This document shows positions 11,752 to 24,413 of a stretch of 64,000 bases of DNA, in pieces (the stretch's first letter is position 1; each line of letters starts with the position of its first letter). The position numbers were made by a program, and so were the translations under genes. The stretch is from Phlebotomus papatasi (taxonomy: Eukaryota > Arthropoda > Insecta > Diptera > Psychodidae). The stretch lies in NCBI RefSeq assembly GCF_024763615.1, contig NC_077222.1, positions 31,992,001-32,056,000 of the forward strand, written 5' to 3'. The notes under the pieces were generated by a model. That model saw only the letters and a program-made list of their open reading frames with translations. It did not search any database and was not told the DNA's origin.

Positions 11752-13003
11752 GGCTCGGCACACCTTTTAGATCAGGAAAATTTCATGAAGTCGAAATTCC
11801 AATCCCTTTCTACCTCACTCCTTTTGTATATGTCTATCTCATTCTTTCGCACTCTTCTTCTTCTTTTAAACATCACAATAAATTTAATTTAGCTCAATGG
11901 AATTTGTAGTGCGAAAGAATGAGATAGACATATGCAAAACTTTTTTATGAATGAAAAGTATGTGAATTTTGATTTCATGACATTTTCCGGATCTAAAAGT
12001 TGTGCCAGAACCATAATGGCTTCGGTACATCTTTTAAATCAGGAAAATTTCATGAAGTCAAAATTTGCATTTTATTCTTAAACTTATTGCGTATGTCTGT
12101 CTCACTCTTTCGCACTCTTCTTCTTCTTTTAGCACCACAACAAATTCAGTTTAGTTCAATTGAATTTGGGGTACGAAAGAATGAGATGATATACATGATA
12201 TACATATGAAAAACGTTTGGGAGCAACATGAATGTGAATTGTGATTTCATGAAATTTTCCTGATGTAAAAGGTGTACCGGGCTATGACAAATTAAAATCA
12301 GTAAAAAATCAAAATTTGTCCGTAAAAAATAAAATTGGTCATTAAAAAGGTAAAATGGTAAAAGAAAATTATAATTAACAAGTAAAAAATTAAAATTAGT
12401 TAGTAAATACTAAAATTGGACAATAAAAAATAAAATTGGTTAGCAATGCCTCCGATAGACCTTTTAGATCAGAAAAATTTCATGAAATCAAAATTCACAT
12501 CTCTTTCTTTCTGAAACGTTTAGCATAAACCTGTTTAATTCTTTCGCACTTAAAATTGTATCGAACTAAATTGAATTTGTTGTGATGTTTAAAAGAAGAC
12601 GAAGAGTATAGAAAAAAAGGGACAAGGATATGCTAATCGTTTCAGAAAGAAAGAGATGAGAATTTTGATATCATTAAATTTTTCCAGAGACATAAAAAAT
12701 AAATTTACTGAGTAAAAAATTAAAATTGGTCAGAAAAAATGAAATCGATTAGTAACGGCTCCGGCACACTTTTTAGATCAGGAAAATTTCGTGCAATCGA
12801 AATTCACATCTCTTCCTTTCTCAAACATTTTACATTCTTCTTTTTTTTAAATATCAGACCAAATTAAATTTAGTTCAATCTAATTTAAAACACGAAAGAA
12901 TGAGATGAAGCAGATGAAGATATACAAAACGAGTGAGAAAGAAAGAGATGTAAATTTTGATTGAATGTAAATTTTCTGATCTAAAAGGTGTTCCAGAGCC
13001 ATA
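11752..13003. repeat. Tandem array of four related foldback units
   Basis: Four palindromic units begin near 11,752, 12,019, 12,449 and 12,766. Each opens with a version of CACACCTTTTAGATCAGGAA followed by AATTTCATGAAGTC. Each centres on a hairpin around TTCTTCTTCTTTTAA, with TTCTTTCGCACTC / GTGCGAAAGAATGAGA arms. Each closes with the complement (TTCCGGATCTAAAAGG-type). Between units lie degenerate 20-bp repeats of the type TAAAATTGGTCAGTAAAAAA. Head-to-tail order is unusual for MITEs. Confidence 0.7.
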
Positions 13004-13935
13004 AAAAAAGTAAAATCGGTAATTTTAATTTCGGTATACAATAAAATTGACAAGCAAAAGTCAAATTTGATAAGTAAAAATTGCAATTGGCCAGTAAAAA
13101 ATTAAATTGACCTGTAGAAAATTAAATTTGGTCAGTGAAATACCAAATTATGCGCAATAATAAGAAACAAATATTTATAAAAATGGTCCAAATTTAAAAT
13201 TAACATTTAAAATAGTTACAGATAGAATAAAAAATAACTTTACGATTTAAGGATTTTAAGGTTTTAATTGAGTGCTGCTCAAATTTGATTTTTTACTGAC
13301 AAAATTTATTTATAATTGCTCATTTGTACAGTGCACTAAAATTTAAAACAGAGTAATATTAAGTTAGATTACTTAATTAATTTAAAAAATGAAAAATTTT
13401 GGTACACTTAGAATTTGAAATCTTTAAGATTAATTAAATCCTAATTGAAATTAGTTCAAAAATTGAATTTCTACTTCAGTTTAACCTCTGATAGATCTTT
13501 AATAACCGTGAAAAGGAATCAATAAGGGTCTTTGCTTAAAATGCATTAAAAACAAACTTCCCTTTGTTATTAAAAGCATAAAAGGGTATTGTTCCTTTAT
13601 GATATGGTGCATTTCAGGGAAATTTTAAAATTATATATAATTTTAAAATAACTTAATATTTGAAAATACCAAACATTCAATAGGAACGACTGCCCGTTTT
13701 TACATACTTGTATGAAGTACAATTTATTTGACTTAAATGGTTAATTTTATTGTGTATTTTTTTAAATTAATTTGCGATGAAATATTATTTCAATTATATT
13801 AATTTCGAAGAGGTAAAATTTAATTGGTTAGTATTTTATTTAATTGTGGTTAACATAATTGATTTAATTGTTTTTCTGAGCTGTTAAGCAGTAAAACCTT
13901 TGAAGTAATTTTTATTGTTATTTATAGGCAAAATA

Positions 13936-14151
13936 AGGTAAAGTGGTACAAGTTGGACGGGGCTTTTTTTCTTTATAAATTTAGTACTTCATTTTTATTT
14001 GTATATTTTTACTGCTTTAGATTTATAATTTGGTTCATTGTGCTTAAAAACAAAGTTTTGTACTGTATTTATCAAGGAAAAAGCCATGTCCAACTTGTAC
14101 CGGCGAATTGTCCAACTTGTAACACTATGTCCAACTTATATCACTTTACTC
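13936..14151. mobile_element. MITE, AGGTAAAGTGGTACAAGTTGG ends
   Basis: Left AGGTAAAGTGGTACAAGTTG and the complement of the right end, GAGTAAAGTGATATAAGTTG, are inverted repeats flanked by TA. The motif TCCAACTTGTA is repeated near the right end. The length is about 216 bp, noncoding. Confidence 0.65.
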
Positions 14152-14483
14152 TATTAATCTCCTATAATATCTCAAAATTTATTGAGTATTTATAGAGTTT
14201 CTTTGATATGAAAATTCCAGGTCAGAATTAATGAAAACATTTTGCCTTGCTCACATCATTAAAATAAATATACAAATCAAAAGCCGTTAATATCAATAAT
14301 AAGGATTATTAATTCTAATTGAAATACCCAAAAATTTAATCTTGAGGGGAATTAATTCTCAGAATCTCAAGAACAACAAATAAACAATTTACCACAATTT
14401 AACCAAAATCAACCAATATACTAAATTTAACTGACCATTCATTAAATTGACCTAATTCTAAACCAAACGATGAGTAAACTCAC

Positions 14484-14625
14484 CTCATCGGAAAATGAAC
14501 CGCATCTCGTGCGTTCCTTTTGAGTGAAAGTCCCAATGGAGTGGCGTCTGAGGCCAGAGGAACTGCTTCCGTCTGTGACACAATCCCCCACACGTGGGAT
14601 ATGAAAGTCGATCGTGTGGAAATTG
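14484..14625 (-). CDS. Unrecognised Ser-rich protein, internal exon
   Basis: The exon has acceptor ATTGTAG and a strong donor GAG/GTGAGT. One leading base completes an Asn codon with the two bases left by the upstream exon. The reading is NFHTIDFHIPRVGDC..., then SSSSGLRRHSIG (a basophilic-kinase-type phosphorylation site, RRHSI) and GSFSDE. It ends in phase 0. There is no folded domain; it looks like a disordered, phosphorylatable segment. Composition and exact phase chaining with its neighbours argue that it is real. Confidence 0.72.
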
Positions 14626-14721
14626 CTACAATGGAGATATTTTTGGCACCGGAAAGAAAACACAATTTTCACTCTCCCGGAAAATGGTCCAAGTGCGAGA
14701 AAAAAAAGAAGTGATACTAAC

Positions 14722-15109
14722 TTGTGACGGTGATCAGGAAGAAAGACATCGTCGCTTCCGCCGTAAGAGATGGATTCATTGTAGGAACCAAGGCGATGGC
14801 GGAAGTGGGTGGGATTGGGCTGACAGGGCCTACACTCCCCCAGGATGACGCCCTGGGAGTAAGGAACGCTTGAAGATGTTGAGCTCTTTGAGCGGTTCAA
14901 CGACCAGTGGCTGCCCCTTCGACTTCCACCCAGGGAAACTGTATCTGACGATGGTGTTTGGGAACTTGGAAAAACCTTTCCTTTAGAAGGTGATCCCGTG
15001 TTGAGCTTCGATGTGCTGCTCTTTTTGCGAAAGAATGAAAAGGTTCCTCTGCCCGGCGATTGTGGGCTTTTTGAACATTCGCCAACATTATTGAAGTAGT
15101 AGGGATTAT
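14722..15109 (-). CDS. Unrecognised Ser-rich protein, large internal exon
   Basis: At 388 nt this is the largest exon of the gene. The acceptor is TTTGCAG and the donor CACAA/GTTAGT. It encodes about 129 residues, beginning DNPYYFNNVGECSKSPQSP, then GTFSFFRKKSSTSK, RRGSHWSLNRSKSSTSSS and a Cys/Pro segment (GECRPCQPNPTHFRHR), ending SYGGSDDVFLPDHRH. NPYY resembles a PTB/SH2-type tyrosine motif. The Ser/Lys/Arg-rich blocks are typical of disordered tails of signalling scaffolds. I do not recognise the family. GC content is clearly higher than the surrounding introns, which supports coding. Confidence 0.8.
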
Positions 15110-16748
15110 CTGCAAAGATCATGAAAAATGAGGTGGTTTAGCATTTCTTCATCTCATTTGACATAGGCATTCACGACAATTTCCCTACTAATCGCTAAGA
15201 TGAATTGATAAATTGCAGCACATTAGTTATAAAATTATTTTTAAACGAGGAAGGATTTACACGTTTCTTTTTATACTAACCTTCTGCTTCTACTTGTACT
15301 AAGTTTTATTTTTAAGTTTTAACCACATTCTCATATGCATTACAACCCAGATTTTATCTTGAATGAGAAGTTTGTTGAAAATTATTGTTTCTAATAAGCT
15401 TTTCTTCTTCTTTAAATTATGCACATTGTTATGAAATGGTGTTGGCAAGATGTCTGTTCTAACAATTAATGTGTTTAATGTTTCGTTTATTGCAATACCA
15501 TTTCAACTGATGAGTTAAGATATAGTTCAAATAAGATGTTTTTACAAGATTTTGACCCTTTAATGGAGAGCACGTTATATTTGATGGATAATATTATTAT
15601 AGTTGAGATTTTTTGATATTTTTCTCACAAATAATATTTAAGATTCTTTTCATTTTTATTATCGTTTTAAAGAAAAGTGTTTAGTCATCTCTGCAAGCTA
15701 CAAGTCCTCAAAATTTGAAAACCATGAAATTTTGAAAAATGGTGGGTAATATAGTATTATTCCAATATAAATGAAAAGCGAAATTCTTCTTTTGATCATT
15801 TTTTTTAGTACATTACTGTCCTTATGAGCTTTTGCGTAATATTCCTTTTTATGTTAGTCCCGGTCTCGATTGTTTGGCGGTTGTAGAACACGACGAGGAC
15901 TTGCCAGAACAGTCGTGACAAGAACCAACAGAAAGAAAAGTCGATAACGCAGGAGCACATGAAAACAGACATGTAAATTGAAAAAAACATGTTCAGAAGA
16001 AAAATTTCCCCTTGTGATTTTTAGCTTTGATTCTTTATTTTCATTGGAATAGCCCTACAATGCTCTAATTTATTTTCCGATACATTTTATTTTTGAGAAA
16101 GATAAAGTAAGATAAAAGAGCCATACAGTAAAAAAATATGTGTAAAATTTTTACACAATTATGGGGTAAAATTAGACTTTTAATTTTATATTTTGTGCAA
16201 AATTTTCCACTGTTTATCATTAAAATTTTAACAAAGTTGAGTAATTTATAATTTTTGGAATAATACCAAAAAAAGCTATTTATTACGGTTTGATTATTTT
16301 ATGACTCCTCACGCTGTTATAGTGTAAAATTCGAGCAGTACAAACACAAATATGCGTTTTTTTGCCACAAGATCAAGTAGTAGTAACCTTTATTATAAAC
16401 CAATTAGACATTTTCATACTATTATTGTAAGAAAATTTGTAAATTTTAACCAAAGTAATTGAATTTTCAACAAAAGATATTGAAATTTAAACAAAAATTG
16501 TGTAAAAGTATTAAATTTCAATTTAAAACGTATACTTCAGTCGAGATACATTTTATTGTGTAAAATACGTACAGAACATTAATTCAAGATAATTCAGAAT
16601 TCAAGATAAACAATGTAAACAATTATAAAAAATCAAAAAAAAATCCAAAACACATAAAAATCAAGAATTTCTAAATTAAATCTTAGACTTCTTATAAAAA
16701 CATTCTGACTTTAAATTCAAGAACATCAAATTCATAAAGTTGAAATTA

Positions 16749-17195
16749 CACTCAGTCCCGGCATTAAGTCCTTCGGGATTATGCACCTGACGGAATTATG
16801 CACATACAATTATGCAAGTTTCCCTACCCTTGGGAGTCAATTTATGAAATCATTTTTGAAATACGCCTGAATGTATACTACCTTGCGGCGCGGCAAATTT
16901 GAAAACATTTTGCTACTTTTTCAGAATAAAACTTTAATTTCTTTTATTAAGGTATTTTTTTTAATATTCTAACCATTTATTGAAGAACTCTGGCCAAAAA
17001 GTACTGTTTGTTAATGCATTTCTATTAAATAGTTGAATCTTTTTGTTTGAACTACTTTTACTTCGCGCGAAATTCGTTCTACGGCCGATTTATTCAAAAG
17101 AAAGCCCCTGCAGGTATGCAAATTTTCTCGATGCATAATGCTATTTCGCGCGTTTTTTTTGGTCCCGAAAATGTGCATAATGCCGGGATCTAGTG
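16749..17195. mobile_element. MITE with CACTAGATCCCGGCATTATG ends
   Basis: The left end reads CACTCAGTCCCGGCATTAAG. The right end's complement reads CACTAGATCCCGGCATTATG. TA flanks both sides. The arms contain repeated GGAATTATGCAC / GTGCATAATGCC blocks. About 447 bp, noncoding. Confidence 0.7.
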
Positions 17196-17224
17196 TAAAC
17201 ATGTTCTACCGAATTTAATGCTAT

Positions 17225-17335
17225 CATAGTGCTAATGCCACAGTTTAAGCCGAGAGACAGATTAACGTAATTTTGTAATCAAAATAATGAATAGACTACA
17301 TTCCCATTAATCTCCCACTAATTAATAATCCTTAA
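17225..17335. mobile_element. Half-copy of the GCCCTAGACAGACTTA MITE
   Basis: The stretch AAGCCGAGAGACAGATTAAC followed by GTAATTTTG... and CATTCCCATTAATC matches the left half of the copy at 53,583-53,705. The complementary half is not evident. Confidence 0.45.
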
Positions 17336-17650
17336 ACATTTCTATTCGAATTACCTTTTATAAATAATTTCATATAAAAAACTAATGTTTTTAAATTTTT
17401 TATCTATTTGTTTAAGTGCAGGAACTGAAATTTGTTGAAGAATAATCGACATCCTGAATGAAATCATAACAATAGAACAATATCTTCCTTTCCAAGCCCA
17501 TTTAGGTCTTTCATCTAAAGCCTTTCTTTCACAAATAAAAAGTCTAAAAAATGCATTTCTTTTCAATGCTATTTCATCTGAACCCCTTTTTTTTGCAATT
17601 TGAGATTTCTCAATGACTCTCTTTAGCAAATTCCCAGCATTTCTCCGTAC

Positions 17651-17717
17651 CTTTGACGATTGCACAATTCATTGTATTCAAGGATACGAGACTCATTTTG
17701 CTGCCTGGTGAATGTGT
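17651..17717 (-). CDS. Unrecognised Ser-rich protein, small exon
   Basis: This is a 67-nt exon with acceptor GGTTTTACAG and donor AAG/GTACGG. In phase 0 it reads THSPGSKMSLVSLNTMNCAI then VK. The leftover G joins the AT of the next exon to give Asp (KDNPYY), so the frame continues. The other two frames would meet a stop at the junction or upstream. An alternative acceptor 13 nt downstream (CACCAG) would join the 26.1 kb exon directly in frame. Confidence 0.55.
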
Positions 17718-18001
17718 CTGTAAAACCTTCGTCTTTGGCACCAAATTCACATTTTAACACCACTAAATGCCAAATAAATGACAAGAAAATCGCTTGCACA
17801 GATGCACAACACCACGGGGAAATGGAGAAAAATGAGACTGAAGACTTCAAGTGATCTGAACGGATGGAAACTGTCGAGTGAACTAAATGAGTGTCTATGT
17901 GGCCCCTTCAATAAATATGCTAGAGATGCTTCCAAGAGTTGACTGTTGATTTCTGGATGAGCGGCAGCAGCAGAAATTACATCGTGGCTTCCCTTTTTCA
18001 C

Positions 18002-18033
18002 CATCATGGACTGGTGAATCGAGGGAGCAGGGT
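18002..18033 (-). CDS. Possible 32-nt microexon of the same gene
   Basis: A pyrimidine-rich acceptor (CTTTCCC...CCCAG) precedes 32 nt reading, after completion of Asp, PAPSIHQSMM. The donor ATG/GTGAAA is weak. It fits the phase-1 end of the 26.1 kb exon and the phase-0 start of the 17.7 kb exon exactly. The open frame continues past the donor for about 60 codons, so this could also be a longer or unused exon. Confidence 0.3.
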
Positions 18034-18773
18034 CTGGGATTGATGATCGGGAAAGAGATAGGGACAGAAAATCCTCAATTACTCTACACGCATCGTTGCA
18101 ACGAGAAATATGCTTCTGGATGGAACCTCATTTCATTCATTTATTCCTCCACTTGGCGCGCTTTTATTGAGTTTCATTGACTCGATACTTGGCACTATTG
18201 TTCAACCAATTTCACTTTCAGTCTCCTCGAGAGATTCATTGGACGAAAATTGTCCAAATCTTTTAGTATGTTGTCTGCTGTAAATCCGACAAGATATGTC
18301 AATCAAGGGGTGGATAAGTAACGGAAATATTTCGATAATCTTTCAAGATATAAAAAGTACCCTCGATAATTGGACGATATGATCTTGGTTTTGACTTTTA
18401 GTAGCGTAAAGTCACCCCTTTGGACAGTTTGAATTTTGGAAATATTTTTATCAGAGTTTGCATCAATAAATGTTGTATTTACTAAAATGCCAATGAAAGT
18501 GTTACAGTTGAATAGTAATATTAAAAAGCATACTTAATAAAATTTCAATTTTAAATGTATAAAAACATGATTTTTAAATAAAATATTGCCAATTTCATCT
18601 GGCAACACGGAATATGCAATTGCCGTATCTGACATAGTTTATAAGAATTACTGTCTTCAGTTAGTAAGCATTTTGCCATGCTACATACCTTGTTACACTT
18701 TAAAAAAATACTGAAAATTTAGCAAAATGTTTGTTTATTTTGGTTATTTTAAATTTCTAATTCTCCTTTACAT

Positions 18774-18989
18774 CCCAGCGAGCACATTTAGCTGAAGCAG
18801 CAGCGTTTTCAGCATATTTTCGCTGAATCGAACAGCAAAACATGAATCGAACAAAAAAAAAGGTTACCAAATATATGAAAATGGCACTGTATCTTCCGTC
18901 AATGTCCTTTTAAGGTTATCGGAACTCAGCAGAAAATACATATATTTTCAGCTAAATTGAAATCGGTTAGCATTTAGTGCTCGCTGGGA
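18774..18989. mobile_element. MITE with CCCAGCGAGCAC ends
   Basis: Left CCCAGCGAGCACATTTAGCT and right AGCATTTAGTGCTCGCTGGG are inverted repeats, with a second internal pair around TTTTCAGC / GCTGAAAA. AT lies on both sides. The length is about 216 bp, noncoding. Confidence 0.7.
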
Positions 18990-19140
18990 TATTCTAATTC
19001 CATTGGGTAATGGGAAAATGGAAAAGGGAAGTTGCAATGGACTTTTATTTATGATCGAACTACTTTTATTTTTTGGGAATTTCTGTTTTTGGTCTGACTA
19101 AGCCCTATCTCGGCTTTTGGCCAAGAATCGGCTCAGTTAT

Positions 19141-19281
19141 GGTGTCTACATACTAGAAGTAATTTTCGTCAAGAATGGCCTTTTTAAAAAAAAATCTTAC
19201 GTTTCTGCCTACAAGGATAAGGGAAATTTTCTTTAAAAATGCATTTTTTAAAGAAATTTCTACTAGTGTGTAGAGACCATT
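19141..19281. mobile_element. Short hairpin MITE, GTGTCTACACACTAGAAG family, copy 1
   Basis: GGTGTCTACATACTAGAAGT at the left pairs with TTTCTACTAGTGTGTAGAGA near the right end. The middle is a T/A-rich stem around TTTTTAAA. About 140 bp. A relative is at 25,512-25,651. Confidence 0.6.
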
Positions 19282-19299
19282 AGTGAAAAACTGATAGGA

Positions 19300-19382
19300 A
19301 TTTAGTCAAATCATCATTTTGATTATAATTAGGTTAAGCCGTATCCGGTTTAAGTCGTAAATGTGTCTAGGGCATAACTATA
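19300..19382. mobile_element. Half-copy of the GCCCTAGACAGACTTA MITE
   Basis: The stretch TTTAGTCAAATCATC...GTTAAGCCGTATCCGGTTTA then GTGTCTAGGGCATA matches the right half of the copy at 49,285-49,443. Confidence 0.45.
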
Positions 19383-19675
19383 GTTAATTTTGTTACTGTT
19401 CATTTTCTTATCTTAAAACAATACATTTCCGCACGAAACAAAAATTATCTAATAATTTTCTTATTTTACAATGTTTTGGAAATTTCGAAAAATAAAAAAA
19501 AATACTCAAATTTCAAAATTTCAAAAAATAAACGCAAAATTACTTAAATTACTCTTTATTTTAATATTTAACACAAAAGTATAATACTATATTTGTATCA
19601 TATGATGGCAGGACACGAGTATCCTCACGAGTGTATCATTTGTATTAACATCTCAAAACTCTGTAATATATAAAT

Positions 19676-20643
19676 CGTCAGTTAAAACAGCATTTATCGT
19701 AACTTCATTTTTGCGATTTTGAGGTATATACATATTTGAAATCAGCGTAATTGTTTTTATTAAACGCACTTGAGAAAAAGAAACTTTTATAAGCCCATTA
19801 AAAATTATTTTAAACAAAAATTATCGTAAGTTGTCTTAATTAATAAGAATTTATGAGAATTTGTTGTAACTACCATTTTCGGTAAAGTTACGATAAATTT
19901 TCATACAACATTTTCCCTAATCAGCATTTTCTGTAATTTCTTTTGCTCGTTTACGTCGCTTGTAGTTTGTAGCAAAAATGTAATATTTCTCATTAAAACG
20001 TTCACAAACTCTTCCAAATATCCAAAGACAGTGCGAATAATGTAACATTAAATCATTTTAATTCAATATTTGAGAGAAAAAAAATGAGAAAAATCCTTAC
20101 CCATCTGTAATTAATTCAAAACAAAACAAACGACGCGGCGCACAAAATTTATTCAATAAAATTTATTAAATAAAAGCTTTTAGGGACAGGGATAAAAGTT
20201 TAATTGACTAGTTAAGTCAAATAAAGGTGCTTATTATCACTAGAATAAACAAATTTGATATAATGCATTTTTGAAAATTGTCATAACTTCCAAGATCTCC
20301 ATACATTGGAAGTTACGGCTTTATAAACGATGAAAGTTACGAAAAAATCTTATTGTGTTTCTTCTAACATATATCTCAATATCTCAGCTTTAAAATAGAA
20401 TATATAGAATATAGAATATTTATTTGGTTAATGCCCCGGTTGATGAATGCAACAAGTTGGGACTATACATTTTATAAAGATTTTTCCGAGTTAACTTACA
20501 GTGTATTAGTGCTACTTTCATTATTTTGAATTAAAAGTATCGCATTCGGGGCTCATTTTTAAGAAAAATGAAGCTGAACTGAAAATATCGTCTCCTGAAA
20601 AGCTGTCAAAAGGAAGTTACGACAAATGCTGATTTAACTGACG
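19676..20643. mobile_element. Inverted-repeat element, CGTCAGTTAAAACAGC ends
   Basis: Left CGTCAGTTAAAACAGCATTT continuing ATCGTAACTTC pairs with right GAAGTTACGACAAATGCTGA continuing TTTAACTGACG, with two mismatches in about 31 bp. The ATCGTAACTT / AAGTTACGAT motif recurs internally. The length is about 970 bp, with no transposase frame recognised. Confidence 0.65.
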
Positions 20644-22350
20644 AAATGTAGACGTTGATAATTACAAAATGGTATTAGGAAATTGATTAAAAATCATTCT
20701 GTATATCAATTAAATATCTATATGATTAAAAATACTTTAAGCATTTGAAAACTAATTAGGATAAAGCCGAAAATTAAAAAATAAGTAAACAAATAAATTG
20801 GAAAATAGAATTTAAAATTCAGTTCAGTTCTAGCAATTCTGGTTTTGAATAAAATATTTAGGATTACGTTGAAAGATTCTACTATACGAAAAGTTTATGG
20901 GTAGCATATGTAGCAAATTTCTGAATTCCAGAAAATGTGTGAAAAAAATAATTAACTCTTGAACTTTAAAAAAAAAAACAATTTTTATCAACAATTACTT
21001 TTAAAACATGAAAGTTTGCAATTTTTCAATGATAAAAAGAAATCCTAATCTGCTTGTGTTGTCCTTAGAACCCGTCTTTGTAGTGAAATAGAAATTAATT
21101 ATTCACATTAAATTGAATGAAATTTAACCCTCTTTATGTTGAAAGTGGCGTGACTACCATAAAGTTATTTATTTGCTTAATTATCCGCCCCAAAAAATAA
21201 ATCCAATTGAGAATTTGGTCCAGTGATTACCCAGAGTGAAGATAAAAAGGATAAATTGGATCTCTTCCTTGTAACACCAAAAGAGCCTTGACACGGATTA
21301 TTCCAGGCTTAAAGGGACTCACAGAGAAAATAATCTCCCTGAGTCTCTGTTTTTTTCTATCATGCCATGGAGATCTAGAACGTATTATCACTTGGAAATG
21401 TAAATAGACAAACACACCCCGAAGAGGACTATAGTATTTCGAAATCTGCCCTGTTCGTGTGATATTTATGTGGAAATCATATTGTAAGTCCTCCATAAAT
21501 CTGTTTAACAGATGTCCCTTTTTCCTGTTTATTCTCTTGTTTATTTTATTTCCATCATTCTCTCACTCATCGTTTTTTTTTTGCTGGGTTCTTTGGAGCC
21601 CTTCCCGATGCAGCGGCAAAGAGCACGCGTCAGTGAAATCACATTTGTCGACCTCCATCGAGGGTGGATTGGATAAACAGACAAGAAGTCCATCAAAAAA
21701 ATAATCACATCATTTCCGACACTAACGTAAAACTTCAGCATTAATTTCGCTGAACACCTGACTCGAGGTATCTCAGAAATTTTCTGAAGTTATCCTCAAA
21801 ATTGGCCTATTTACGAAATTACTTCCGTTTATAGGGGATATATGAATGTTTCGAAATGTCTTAATTAGAAATATTTAAAATATTCATAGAAGTTTTCATT
21901 TTCAACACCTTTTCTCAAAAATTCCCAGGCTTTTATGGGACGATCGGAACGCTTGTAGCATATTTTATGACTGTTTTAAAATCTTAGAATGGGAATTATT
22001 TCTTTCACAAATTTCTATTGCATTTAAATTTTAAGATATCAATATTTCGGTATATTTGAGAACAGTTTTCAAATTTACAATATAATGTAGAATTAACAAA
22101 CGAAAATTTCAGATTACCAAAAACATTCTTATGTAATACAGGGTTTACTGAATGACATTAGAACGTTATAGTGAGGTTATTATTACTTATTTATGGAATT
22201 ATCGGACCTTTGCCGGAATATCTTCAATATGACGTCATTGCTACATCAAGTAACTAAAATGTAGTAAATTTATTAACAAGGAACATCTTAGTTACTTAAC
22301 GTTACTATTTTTGTGCAATTTAATTAAATCTTTGTCCATTGGTTTAGATA

Positions 22351-22687
22351 CACTGGTAAAAATAAAAGGGTCAAATTGACCCTTTTCCAAAGGATGGATC
22401 ATATTTTACTCTTTGAAAGGGTCACCAGGTACCCTTCGAAAGGGTCACGGTTTTGACATCTATTTAATTCCGGAATAAACGAATAAAAAAACAATGAAAA
22501 AGTGATCTTTGGTGTTCGCTCAGATGAGAGAAATATGATATCAGTAATAAGTTTACAATAAAACATGATTATTCGTGATAAATGTGCATACTAAATTTCA
22601 AGAGATACAAAAGTGAACCTTTCAAAGGGTCAAATACGATCCATCCTTTTGAAAAGGGTCAATTTGACTCTTTTATTTTTACCAGTG
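22351..22687. mobile_element. MITE, CACTGGTAAAAATAAAAGG family, long copy
   Basis: Perfect terminal CACTGGTAAAAATAAAAGGG and its complement with one mismatch, flanked by TA on both sides. The subterminal regions repeat GGGTCAAATTGACCC and GGATGGATC motifs. 337 bp, noncoding. Confidence 0.85.
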
Positions 22688-23049
22688 TAGGGTTCGATTT
22701 TAAGTCAAACTCAACAAGGATGTTTAAAATTAAATTACAAAATTTTGGAATAATTTTGTTCAAAGAGGTAATAAAGCATCACAGGCCTTGCGAATAGCTC
22801 GAACTCGTGACTTCTATGCTATACCTCAAAAGTACTTTTGCATAATTTACAGTTTACCGGTTCACAACTGATTTAAACCGATTTGTAAATCACCCAAAAC
22901 ATTGCAAAAAGTTCGAGTAAAAAGCTCTATTTTAAAGGAGCCTCAATTCAAAGGTATCCCACTTATCTCTATACATCGATAGCAGCATAAAGCTTGATCC
23001 CCTAGCTCCGGAAGAAGTACATTACTTAATTCTTATTAAAGTATAGGTA

Positions 23050-23264
23050 GAGTGGAGTCTACACTTATGGATGTTATACACACTTATGGACAACACAAAA
23101 ATCTTAAGTTATTACATTAAACAGATTTCGAAAAGTCAAAAAAATTGTTAATTACATCATAAACTAATAATTTTATAACTTTTCGAAATCTGTTTTACGT
23201 AAGAACTTAAGATTTTTTCACGCTGTCCATAAGTGTATAACATCCATAAGTGTAGACTCCACCC
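23050..23264. mobile_element. Hairpin MITE, GGGTGGAGTCTACAC family, copy 2
   Basis: Left GAGTGGAGTCTACACTTATG and the complement of the right end, GGGTGGAGTCTACACTTATG, continue ATGTTATACAC in both arms. TA flanks both sides. About 215 bp and very similar to 4,233-4,439. Confidence 0.85.
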
Positions 23265-23338
23265 TATTAGTCTTTTTTTAAATATGTAGATAAAATAAAC
23301 AAAATTGGTCTTATGAACAGATGATTTTTCAAATATAA

Positions 23339-24413
23339 ATAAGGGAGGTCGGGCAATTTTTTAGCTAGGAGGTTACATTGATATACGATTTTTCTGCATA
23401 TATTTAAAAGATGTTATAGGGTAAATCAAGCTAATTCAAAACCTGCTCCAAATGGAAATTTTTCGCTATTCCAAATGGAAACGTCACTGTTTTCATGATA
23501 AATACAGTACTAAATTACTATATTTATATATTTTCTATATCTCAGTTTCATTACTTAGTTAATTTTGCACGAAATAAAGCGAAAATCCATTCATATTCAC
23601 AAATTTTAATTTATTAAATTCTCAGAAAATTTAAAAATGTACCTTTTTACCATTGAATTTTTCATAGATCGACCATGTTTTCCAATGAAAAACACAATAA
23701 AGTGACTGTTGTTTATTCGTTTTGTTTAACATTTATGTTATATTTCTGGCTAATTTTAGTTGAACGAAGTGCTAATCTTTATTGTTAACGGTACGTGAAG
23801 TTTCTAAATGAAATAATTACCTATTTCGTGAACAAAAAGGTTTTTTTTTAAATGTCTGGAAATGCTTCAATAGAAAACCCCGGAAATACGATTTCTCTAG
23901 AGAGATTTTCTTATTGTTTTAAAGGGGAAAGAAGAAAAGACCAGGAATAAGAACAAATCCTGCACTCAAGAGCAACTCAGCAAGGTTTTGGAAGCCTCTC
24001 GTCGCGGTTTCACTTACACTGTTTGTCTTCAATTAGAAACTTTCCCTTGTCTCCATTTGGATTAATTTGCTTCCAATAGAAGCATTTTACACTCGCGTAT
24101 TTTTCTTGTATTTAAGAAGTTTTCAAATTAATCTCAAGAATTTTCACTAAACAGTAACATTCTAGAAGAGTCAAAGAGCAAATTTATGTAATTCTCTTCA
24201 GAAAAAAATATGAACTTAATGCGTTGAATCTTCTGTCAAAGTTAAAGCGTCTGGAAATGGTTTTGAATTAGGACATTTACGCTAGGGCTTACAATTATTT
24301 TATTTAATTCCACAATATTTTTGCAAAAAAAACCCAATTTCTTTTGGAAATATACGAAAAAATTAATGTCAACGTAGCCCCACTGGCTCAAAGTAACCCC
24401 ACCTCTCCCTACT
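23339..24413. mobile_element. Possible TAGGG-type element, about 1.1 kb
   Basis: The left edge AAGGGAGGTCGGGCAATTTT resembles the complement of the right edge (GTAGGGAGAGGTGGGGTTAC). The right 80 bp closely matches 3,430-3,519. The interior is AT-rich with no recognised frame. The boundaries are approximate. Confidence 0.35.

Larger units (their letters stand above)
11616..14483 (-). other. Intron carrying the tandem foldback array
   Basis: It runs between the GTGAGT donor at 14,483 and the TTTTTTAG acceptor at 11,616. It holds the foldback array at 11,752-13,003 and a MITE at 13,936-14,151. The remaining sequence is AT-rich with no gene seen. Confidence 0.6.
15110..17650 (-). other. Intron of the unrecognised gene
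   Basis: It is AT-rich, with one MITE at 16,749-17,195 and a half-MITE near 17,225-17,330. No exon is recognised in it. Confidence 0.5.

Noticed and set aside
21227..21741. GC-richer island with frames on both strands
   Set aside because: No frame shows a recognised motif or coherent exon boundaries; cannot be supported as a gene.
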